64,000 bases of DNA, from positions 1 to 64,000 of the forward strand of contig NZ_MVOC01000002.1 in NCBI RefSeq assembly GCF_002043095.1, written 5' to 3'. This DNA is from Mycobacterium sp. AT1. GTDB taxonomy: Bacteria > Actinomycetota > Actinomycetes > Mycobacteriales > Mycobacteriaceae. The notes beneath the pieces are model-generated. The model saw only the letters and a list, made by a program, of their open reading frames with translations. It was not told where the DNA came from and did no database searches. Numbering within the stretch: the stretch's first letter is position 1; every line of letters begins with the position of its first letter. Of the stretch, positions 8,180 to 14,327 are shown piece by piece. A program made the position numbers and the translations under genes.

Positions 8180-8980
8180 TCAGGCCAGCACGTTCGCGAC
8201 GGCGGCGGCACGACCCGGAGCGGCCGGATATAGGTCCCTGACTCGGGCGTCGTGTCCAGGTATCACCGTGGCACCCGTCTCGGCGGCGAGGCGGTTGATG
8301 AAGGCAAGGCCCTGCTTCATCTCGTCGAGATCGGTGAAGGCGAAGAAGGGCCACTCGTTGTCGATCTGTTCGTAGAAGTGCGCGGCGTCGACGGCGAGGA
8401 TCAGACCTCCGTCTGCCGTCTCGACGCGGACGAGCAGTTCCCCGGGACAATGCCCGCCTATCGGATAGACCGTGATGCCAGGAAAGGCCTCCGTCTCCTC
8501 GGAGATCAAGCGCAGCCTTCCCTCGTCGCGCGCCTTGCGCACGGGTTCGAGGTTCTCGGCAGTGGTGAACTCGCCTTCCAACGCGTCGGCGTCCCACTTA
8601 CCGAACCAGTAGTCGTATTCGCGCTGACCCGAGACGACCTGAGCGTTCGGGAACAGACGAAGCTCGCCGATGTGGTCGTAGTGGAAGTGGGACGTGATGA
8701 CCATGTCGACCGTCGCCGGATCGACGCCGACGAGATCGAGGCCGACGGCGGGCGGCGTCACGCTGATTTCGCCGAGCCAGTCCCGAGCCGGAATGTCATA
8801 GCCCGTGTCGACGAGGATCGTCTTGTCTCCAGCCCTGAGCACCCAGAAGTTGTAATCCATGTTCAGGTCGCCGTCGGGCTGGTCGTACTGGGCGTAGTCG
8901 TTGAAGACGTCGCTGCGGCGGACTACCCGCTCGCCGTACTTGACTTGCCAGACGCTGATCGGATCCGAGCCTACATTCAC
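8180..8980 (-). CDS. Metallo-beta-lactamase-fold hydrolase, N-acyl-homoserine lactonase-like, second copy
   Basis: 266 residues from the GTG at 8978-8980, which has GGGAG five bases upstream. The longer frame would need a TTG at 9028 and is not supported by the paralogue's length. The zinc motif SHFHYDH is at about 97-103, followed by GGHCPG, an AVDAAH aspartate and a C-terminal PGHD. VKYGERVVRRSDV near the N-terminus matches the protein at 5098-5907, so the two are paralogues. Probable lactone hydrolase of the same pathway. It is divergent from the second SDR, with a shared regulatory region of about 290 bp. Confidence 0.8.
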   Translation of the reverse strand: MNVGSDPISVWQVKYGERVVRRSDVFNDYAQYDQPDGDLNMDYNFWVLRAGDKTILVDTGYDIPARDWLGEISVTPPAVGLDLVGVDPATVDMVITSHFHYDHIGELRLFPNAQVVSGQREYDYWFGKWDADALEGEFTTAENLEPVRKARDEGRLRLISEETEAFPGITVYPIGGHCPGELLVRVETADGGLILAVDAAHFYEQIDNEWPFFAFTDLDEMKQGLAFINRLAAETGATVIPGHDARVRDLYPAAPGRAAAVANVLA

Positions 8981-9045
8981 GAAAACTCCCTCGCCTCTTC
9001 TGGTTTCACCGAGCGGCACGCTCTCCAACGGGACGTCGCAACCCG

Positions 9046-9075
9046 ACTATATGACCGTCATACAAAATGCTGCAA
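9046..9075 (-). promoter_or_regulatory. Promoter with embedded ATGAC/GTCAT palindrome
   Basis: On the minus strand TTGCAG (9070-9075) and TATAGT (9046-9051) form -35 and -10 boxes 18 bp apart, driving the second lactonase and the GntR gene. The core palindrome ATGAC-C-GTCAT (9051-9061), extended on one side by aCAA, lies in the spacer and matches the operator at 7354-7374. Confidence 0.6.
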
Positions 9076-9139
9076 GGGATTGGGTGTTACCCAAATTGGC
9101 TGTTGACAAGACTGCCGACGACGAGTTTCAATCACTCAT

Positions 9140-9160
9140 ATTGTCATACGATCCGACAAT
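9140..9160 (+). promoter_or_regulatory. Inverted repeat upstream of the second SDR, candidate GntR site
   Basis: ATTGTC (9140-9145) and GACAAT (9155-9160) form a perfect 6-bp inverted repeat with a 9-bp spacer. TTGTCATACGA inside it fits the FadR-type pattern TnGTnnnACnA exactly. A TATTGT (9139-9144) resembling a -10 box overlaps the left arm. It is about 110 bp upstream of the SDR start. Confidence 0.45.
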
Positions 9161-9270
9161 CCAGGACGAGTGGATGAGGTTCCGCTCGCCTCACGAGCGT
9201 CGCTCTCGTCCCGCCGCGACCCTGATGTCACGACGCGCCCCTAGGCGACCAACCTCGAAAGGAACGCTCC

Positions 9271-9996
9271 ATGGGACGACTCGACGACAAGGTTGCACTC
9301 ATCACCGGCGCCTCGCGGGGGCAAGGCCGCGAGATGGCCGAACTCTTCGTCCGCGAAAACGCCACGGCCGTGTACTCGGCCGACGTCCTGGACGCCGCCG
9401 ACGCGGACACCAGCGAGGTCACCTTCCTCACCATGGACGTGACCAAATCCGACCAGTGGAAGACGGTGGTCGGCCAAATCGTCGCCGAGCACGGCCGGAT
9501 CGACATCCTGATCAACAACGCGGCGATCTGTCTGTACGAGCCGATCCTCGATACGACCGACGAGATCTACGACCGCGTCCTCGACGTCGACCTCAAGAGC
9601 ATCTTCTACGGCATGAAGACTGTTCTGCCGCACATGGTTTCGGCGAAGAAGGGATCGATCGTCAACGTGTCGTCGATCTGGGGACTCGCCGGAGTCCCCA
9701 ATTCGTACGCCTACCAGGCGGCCAAGGGCGCAATCCTGAACGTGAGCAAGAACGTTGCCGCGACGCACGGCCCGGACGGGGTGCGCTGCAACTCGCTGCA
9801 CCCGGGCTACATCCTGTCCCCGATGAACGAGCACCAGGCACCCGAGATCAACGCCGCGCTGATCGCCGGCACCGTGTTGGGCCGCCCGGGCAATGCTATC
9901 GAAACCGCCTACGCCGCACTCTTTCTCGCCAGTGACGAAGCCAGCTACGTCACCGGCACGTCGCTGGTGGTCGACGGCGGCTACCTCGCCCCGTAG
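9271..9996 (+). CDS. Short-chain dehydrogenase/reductase (SDR), second copy
   Basis: 241 residues, compact classical SDR. TGASRGQG is at about 12-19, INNAA at 81-85, catalytic Ser134/135, Tyr148 and Lys152 (YQAAK), and the C-terminal SYVTGTSLVVDGGY typical of glucose-dehydrogenase or cyclopentanol-dehydrogenase-like SDRs. GAAAGGA precedes the ATG. It is transcribed away from the GntR/lactonase pair and shares their control region, so it is probably part of the same regulon as the operon at 823-7292. Its 3' end overlaps the convergent hydrolase gene by 16 bp. Confidence 0.86.
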   Translation: MGRLDDKVALITGASRGQGREMAELFVRENATAVYSADVLDAADADTSEVTFLTMDVTKSDQWKTVVGQIVAEHGRIDILINNAAICLYEPILDTTDEIYDRVLDVDLKSIFYGMKTVLPHMVSAKKGSIVNVSSIWGLAGVPNSYAYQAAKGAILNVSKNVAATHGPDGVRCNSLHPGYILSPMNEHQAPEINAALIAGTVLGRPGNAIETAYAALFLASDEASYVTGTSLVVDGGYLAP

Positions 9997-10697
9997 GGGG
10001 CGCTACTCAACGCCCGCGTCACGGTCTCGACCCAGACGTGCGGGTCGGTGGCCCACAGGTTGTGGTCGGCGCCCGAAAGTTCCTCGAACCTGCCGGCGGG
10101 CACCAGGGCCGCGAGTTGTCGCAACGGCCACGACGGGCGAATGTCGTTCTCCGCGGCGATGAACGACATGGGAACGATGGAATCGGCGAGGCGCCGAAAC
10201 AGGTCGGGCTGGTGGATCCACTGCACGAACGAGTCGTTGAGTGCGGCGTGAACAGCTGGCACCCAGTCGATCACGATGTCGTCCTCGAGATGCCGCGCCG
10301 CTTCGTACACCTGCGACCACGTGCGGTCCTTGTGCAATCCATGGCCGGCGATCCCGACCACCAATTTCACCCGGTCGGGATGCTCCAGCGCATACCGCAC
10401 CGCGAGGTCCGATCCCCAGGAGTGGCCGAGGACGCTCCAATCGTCAACTCCTGCATGCCTTCGCACCGCCTCGAGGTCGGCGACGGCCTGACCGAGGTCG
10501 TGTGGCCCACCCTCGGAGCGTCCTACTCCCCGTGGCTCCGGGTACCACGCCCGCATCCCCCGCGGCGCGAGATCGTCGTGCTCGAGGTAGTGGACACACC
10601 CGGGGCCACCGGAGAGCACAACGACGTCAGGACCGACCCCGGTGAGGCCAACGTGCAGCAAGGTTCCGTCGTCGGCCGGGACCGTCGTCGACCGCAT
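9981..10697 (-). CDS. Alpha/beta-fold hydrolase (proline iminopeptidase-like)
   Basis: 238 residues from the ATG at 10695-10697 (MRSTTVPADD); an ATG 15 bp earlier is also possible. The nucleophile elbow GHSWGS places Ser at about 93; the oxyanion-region LSGGPGCVHY and the RGVGRSEG loop are typical of prolyl-aminopeptidase-like hydrolases. A C-terminal GADHNLW provides the catalytic His. At this length the cap domain is small. Substrate unknown. It is 139 bp downstream of arr on the same strand and convergent with the SDR. Confidence 0.8.
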   Translation of the reverse strand: MRSTTVPADDGTLLHVGLTGVGPDVVVLSGGPGCVHYLEHDDLAPRGMRAWYPEPRGVGRSEGGPHDLGQAVADLEAVRRHAGVDDWSVLGHSWGSDLAVRYALEHPDRVKLVVGIAGHGLHKDRTWSQVYEAARHLEDDIVIDWVPAVHAALNDSFVQWIHQPDLFRRLADSIVPMSFIAAENDIRPSWPLRQLAALVPAGRFEELSGADHNLWATDPHVWVETVTRALSSAPYGAR

Positions 10698-10836
10698 GTC
10701 ACGTGCCCCCACCCGCCGAGTCGCCTTGCCTAAGTCTCATCGATGGTAGCGAGAGTGGACGGATGCAGCGGGTGCGACTGCAGCGAGGCTCTTCGCGGGC
10801 CGGAGGCATTCGCCGACCCGAGGCGCCGCGAGGTGG

Positions 10837-11265
10837 CTAGTCGTAGATCACGTCGAGTCCGCGGCGCCTCAGATCGGCGAGGCCGTCTCGCATGGCTTGG
10901 AGTTGCTCCCCGGTGTGGCCCTGCCACTCGGTCAGTTCGCCAACGATCCGCACGGGTTCGCGGGTGCGGTAGGAGAGCGTCGGATTGCCCGGCAACTTCT
11001 TGTCGGTCACGTTCGGGTCGTCCTCGACGGCGCCTTCGGGTTCCACGAGGTAGATCCGACCCCTGCCGTCGCCCTTGGCGAACTCCGCTCCCCACACCGC
11101 GGCATCCAGCGTCTTGGTCACGTACACGTGGTTCATGACGCGCCCCTCCTCGTAGTTGGAGTAGCGCCCCGGCACCAGCAGATCACCGATCTCGAGGGCT
11201 GCCTTGGTGCCGTGCAGGAACGCACCAGACTCATGTCGTTCAAAGGGTTTTGGTGAACTCGGCAT
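10837..11265 (-). CDS. arr: NAD+:rifampin ADP-ribosyltransferase
   Basis: 142 residues, the full length of the Arr family. The line SGAFLHGTKA..IGDLL.PGR.SNYEEGR..NHVYVT.TLDAAVWGAE, followed by GRIYLVEP.G..EDDPN.TDKK.PGNPT.SYR, is diagnostic. The residues equivalent to the His19, Tyr49 and Asp84 triad of the M. smegmatis enzyme appear as His18, Tyr48 and Asp83. The enzyme inactivates rifamycins by ADP-ribosylating the ansa-chain hydroxyl in the cytoplasm. In saprophytic mycobacteria it is a chromosomal intrinsic resistance gene. No mobile-element signs flank it here. Confidence 0.95.
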   Translation of the reverse strand: MPSSPKPFERHESGAFLHGTKAALEIGDLLVPGRYSNYEEGRVMNHVYVTKTLDAAVWGAEFAKGDGRGRIYLVEPEGAVEDDPNVTDKKLPGNPTLSYRTREPVRIVGELTEWQGHTGEQLQAMRDGLADLRRRGLDVIYD

Positions 11266-11373
11266 GACGACTCCCCGCTCTCGACGACGTTGCGGCGAGA
11301 TTCTGCCGCCTCGTGGGGGTCTTGCCGCAAGCCCCCTACCCCGCCTTATAGTGAAAGGGGCAAGGCCAACGCA

Positions 11374-12498
11374 CTACATGATGGTTGTGTTGCCGCCATT
11401 GCGTTTTGCATCGAACATCGCGCGGTCGGCGGACGCGATGCAGCCGTCGATCAGCGCGAGGCAATTCGCCCCTGGCTCGGCGAAAGTGGCCAGGCTGATG
11501 CTCGTCACCCCGACGCTGGCGGTGATCTCTTGCGGGGCAGGTGCGGCGATGGCTTCCCTGATCCGGTCGAAGTCCCACCGGTCCTCGACGCCAGGGTCGG
11601 CGAGGTCGACGACGACGAATTCTTCGCCACCCACGCGGGCGACCAGGGCGCTACCGGGGACCGCCGACTTGATTCGTCGCGCACTGCGAATCAGGACCTC
11701 GTCACCGACGAGGTGGCCAAAGGTGTCGTTGACGTCCTTGAAGCGGTCCAGGTCGACGACCACTACGACCACCTCGGTGCACGCCGGCGGGGTGTTGCGC
11801 AGCAGATCCTCGAGGTGAAGGGACAGCCCGCGCCGGTTGAGCAGACCGGTCAGCGGGTCGGTGACCGACTCGTGCGCGTCCTTCCGCATCGCCCAGATTC
11901 CCAGTTGGACGCCCAGCGGGCTGAAGACCACCGGCGTGATCGCGGCGACCGTACTCAAGGTGAACGACACGGTGGGGAAGGCGGTGTTTTCGCTGATCTG
12001 CATCGCGAACACCGCGGACGACAGGATGACCCAGAGCGCGTGCCCGGCAAGGACCTTTGGTCCGTCGAAGAACATCAGGTACACCGAGATCATCGCGAAC
12101 GCGTTGAACCCGAACAGACCCGTCAGCCAGCTCGCGTCGACCTGCACCATCGCGGCTATCCCGATGTCCGCCGACACGGCAAATGCCAGCGAGGTCGCGC
12201 GCGACGGCCATGGTCGGAAGCACCAACACAGTCCCCAGCCAATTTGCAAGAGCCCGAACAACGCCACGACGATGTGAGAGGCGAGGGTCCCGACGAACGG
12301 CAGGATCACCGTCAGCGTGACGATGCCGTGCATGCCGGTGCCGAACCCGATCAGCGTCTGAATGGCACGCGCCATCGAACGCTTGCCGAAGTACTCGACC
12401 TGAGCGGTGTAGTCCACCGGCTCGCGCCACCATTGCCGGACGAAACCGTTGAATGCCTCGACGCTCTTCGAATACACCAGCAACCGCATACTCACCAT
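11374..12498 (-). CDS. Membrane-anchored GGDEF-domain diguanylate cyclase
   Basis: 374 residues. An N-terminal region with about six hydrophobic helices (roughly 44-200) is followed by a GGDEF domain from about 210. The metal/substrate motif DPLTGLLNRRG, Asp249 (VVDLDRFKDVND) and the signature GGEEF at 290-294 are intact, so it should make cyclic di-GMP. The position five residues before GGEEF, where an RxxD product-inhibition site would lie, reads PGSA, so classical feedback inhibition is probably absent. No EAL or HD-GYP domain is present. The membrane part resembles no sensor that I recognise. Confidence 0.88.
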   Translation of the reverse strand: MVSMRLLVYSKSVEAFNGFVRQWWREPVDYTAQVEYFGKRSMARAIQTLIGFGTGMHGIVTLTVILPFVGTLASHIVVALFGLLQIGWGLCWCFRPWPSRATSLAFAVSADIGIAAMVQVDASWLTGLFGFNAFAMISVYLMFFDGPKVLAGHALWVILSSAVFAMQISENTAFPTVSFTLSTVAAITPVVFSPLGVQLGIWAMRKDAHESVTDPLTGLLNRRGLSLHLEDLLRNTPPACTEVVVVVVDLDRFKDVNDTFGHLVGDEVLIRSARRIKSAVPGSALVARVGGEEFVVVDLADPGVEDRWDFDRIREAIAAPAPQEITASVGVTSISLATFAEPGANCLALIDGCIASADRAMFDAKRNGGNTTIM

Positions 12499-12858
12499 GG
12501 CTACCCCCGCGTTGGCCGGTTTACGGCCGCCCGTCCAGCGGCGCAGCAGTCAGCAGGTAAAGGGTAGTCGGTCAACCCGATGCGCGCGGTGCCCCGGCGA
12601 CGGCGATGGGTGCCACACTGCATGCCACCTCGTATCGGTCGTCGCGCCGCGGATATCTGCCCCGTTGCTCGACTGCTCTCGTGCCCGTGCGCAACTCGAT
12701 TAGACGCCGAAGTGGACCGCACGGGAAGCGCTGGCCGGTCTTCTGGAAGGGGTTGCGCAGCGCGCGCACACCACCAGTCCGCCACTTCGGCGGCGCTCGG
12801 TCGTCGACCTCCTGCGTCGCGACTTCACAGACGGGTTGATCTCGTCGCGCCGACTGCC
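12499..12858. other. Gene-free stretch between the diguanylate cyclase and Nudix genes
   Basis: About 360 bases with only short overlapping frames on both strands. None has a recognisable domain, convincing ribosome binding site or conserved-looking start. A minus-strand frame contains RRDDRYEVACSV, faintly like the start of a PilZ domain, but it ends soon after. It must hold the promoter of the diguanylate cyclase gene (start at 12498). Confidence 0.4.
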
Positions 12859-13365
12859 CTAGAGCCCAATCGAGATTGGTGACGGTGGTGCGCCGTCGCG
12901 CAAGAGCGGCCCCAAAAGATCCGGCAGGGCCCTCGGCGAGAACCTCACCCCGACGCCGCGCGCCGCCTCGATCTCACCCAGTGTCCACCACTGCAGGTGA
13001 ACGATGCCCTCCCGTTCGGGATGACCCGCGGCTCCCGCGGCGACACCACTGGCCGGCTCGAAGTGGTTGACGCGGAGCAGGAAGTAGTGGTTGACCACAC
13101 CCTGGTAGCCGTTGGCGCGCATCTCGGGGAACACGGCGGTCTGTACCCAAACCAGCTGCGGGACATGGCTATCGGTGACAACCAGCCCGGTCTCCTCGTG
13201 CAGCTCGCGCGCCAACGCCTCGAGGTGGCTCTCACCCGCCTCCACCCCTCCGCCCGGTCCGACCCACACGGTTGCCGTGGACCCAATCCGATGCTCGGCC
13301 AAGAGAATCCGTCCACCGGCCAGCACGAGGCCGCGGCAGGACTGACGAAACGGCAAGTCGGACAT
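12859..13365 (-). CDS. Nudix hydrolase
   Basis: 168 residues from the ATG at 13363-13365 (MSDLPFRQSCRGLVL). The complete Nudix box GGGVEAGESHLEALARELHEETG is at about 38-60 (written here as its parts: GGGVEAGE, REL, EETG), giving the catalytic Glu residues. The family hydrolyses nucleoside diphosphates linked to another moiety; the substrate is not evident. It sits 50 bp downstream of the small conserved gene at 13416-13703 on the same strand, so the two may be cotranscribed under the MarR-controlled promoter. Confidence 0.85.
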   Translation of the reverse strand: MSDLPFRQSCRGLVLAGGRILLAEHRIGSTATVWVGPGGGVEAGESHLEALARELHEETGLVVTDSHVPQLVWVQTAVFPEMRANGYQGVVNHYFLLRVNHFEPASGVAAGAAGHPEREGIVHLQWWTLGEIEAARGVGVRFSPRALPDLLGPLLRDGAPPSPISIGL

Positions 13366-13415
13366 CGACGACGACGTTAGCGGGTCAGGATTCGTCCGAC
13401 CCCGGGCCATGCACG

Positions 13416-13703
13416 CTACCGTCGGCCGCCGGCTTCGCCCTGGCCGAGGATCGCGGCGATGGCCGCCGAGCGCGGAGCGAAGACGTCGAGAAGCCCGACG
13501 GCGCGAAGTGCCGGTGCCAGGGCTCGAAGCTGACGTTCGAGTGGTTCGCGGTTGACGTCGTCAGGCTCGAGCAGCGCGAGCTTCTTGGCGTTGGCGACGA
13601 ACGCGGCCACGGTGCCCTTGCGGACGTCGAGTCCGTCGACCGTCGTCACCTCCACACCGTCGGCGAGCACGTCCTCTGGACGGATGGGGGTGGTGTCACT
13701 CAT
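13416..13703 (-). CDS. Small conserved hypothetical protein beside MarR regulator
   Basis: 95 residues, no signal peptide, transmembrane helix or Cys. The sequence has an N-terminal beta-like part (DGVEVTTVDGLDVRKGTVAAFVANAKKLALLEP), then a helical part ending FAPRSAAIAAILGQGE. I do not recognise the family with certainty. A strong GAGGAGG lies just before the ATG. It is divergent from the MarR gene across an 83-bp region carrying a 10-bp inverted repeat, so it is the probable target of that repressor. Confidence 0.65.
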   Translation of the reverse strand: MSDTTPIRPEDVLADGVEVTTVDGLDVRKGTVAAFVANAKKLALLEPDDVNREPLERQLRALAPALRAVGLLDVFAPRSAAIAAILGQGEAGGRR

Positions 13704-13718
13704 GTCGCCTCCTCGTCA

Positions 13719-13764
13719 TATGTGTGCATCTTGCACGCATACCAAGTTAGCGCTGATGCGTGCA
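13719..13764. promoter_or_regulatory. MarR operator: inverted repeat plus extra half-site
   Basis: TATGtGTGCA (13719-13728) and TGCACgCATA (13732-13741) form a 10-bp inverted repeat with one mismatch and a TCT spacer, a typical MarR site. A third copy of the half-site (ATGCGTGCA, 13756-13764) lies between the -35 region and the -10 box of the MarR gene. The array covers both divergent promoters. Confidence 0.65.
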
Positions 13765-13773
13765 GAAGTCACG

Positions 13774-13787
13774 TAAAATTCGGGTGG
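13774..13787 (+). promoter_or_regulatory. -10 box of a probably leaderless MarR transcript
   Basis: TAAAAT at 13774-13779 ends seven bases before the GTG at 13787, the spacing expected if transcription starts at the G of the start codon. There is no Shine-Dalgarno sequence before this GTG, which fits a leaderless mycobacterial mRNA. Confidence 0.55.
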
Positions 13788-14248
13788 TGACCGCCGCTTC
13801 ACCCGGGGACCGGGTTGCCGACCAGCTGGGCCGACTGTTGCTCCGCAGCACCCGGCAGCACCTCTACCAGCGCCTCGTCGACGGCGTCGACGGACTGGAC
13901 GTGACGACGTACCCCGTGCTGTCCGGATTGGGGCGTCTCGGCCCGACGACCGCCACCCATCTCGCCTCCGTCATCGGGGTGGACCGCTCCGCCACCACCC
14001 GCTACGCCAGCAAGCTGGAAGCCAGTGGATTGGTTCATCGCACGGTCGACCCCGGCGACGCCCGCGCCACTCGACTTGCACTGACACGGGCCGGCACGAC
14101 CGCCCTCGTGGCCACGCGACGTGCGCTGAGTTCGGCAATGGACGACGTCTTGTCCGGGTGGCCAGCCGCGGAGGCGGCGGCCTTCGCGGCAGCACTCGAG
14201 CGGTTCACCGAAGGCCTCGAAGACATGTCGGACGCCGCCGACCGTTAA
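13787..14248 (+). CDS. MarR-family transcriptional regulator
   Basis: About 153 residues. The winged helix region is LGPTTATHLASVIGVDRSATTRYASKLEASGLVHRT with the wing VDPGDARATRLALT, flanked by dimerisation helices. The GTG at 13787 is chosen over the earlier GTG at 13760 because the latter lies inside the operator half-site and upstream of the likely -10 box. The divergent small gene and the inverted repeats at 13719-13764 indicate autoregulation plus control of the 13703-12859 unit. The ligand is unknown. Confidence 0.85.
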   Translation: MTAASPGDRVADQLGRLLLRSTRQHLYQRLVDGVDGLDVTTYPVLSGLGRLGPTTATHLASVIGVDRSATTRYASKLEASGLVHRTVDPGDARATRLALTRAGTTALVATRRALSSAMDDVLSGWPAAEAAAFAAALERFTEGLEDMSDAADR

Positions 14249-14327
14249 CCCACGCAACACCGGCCCGACACCACGCCCCCGACCGCAGTTGGCCGTCGCG
14301 TCGCCGAGACGCCGCATGCTGGCCCGC

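Noticed and set aside
12572..12769. Possible PilZ-like peptide (RRDDRYEVACSV)
   Set aside because: Only a short faint resemblance, no RxxxR-DxSxxG continuation, and the frame ends soon after.
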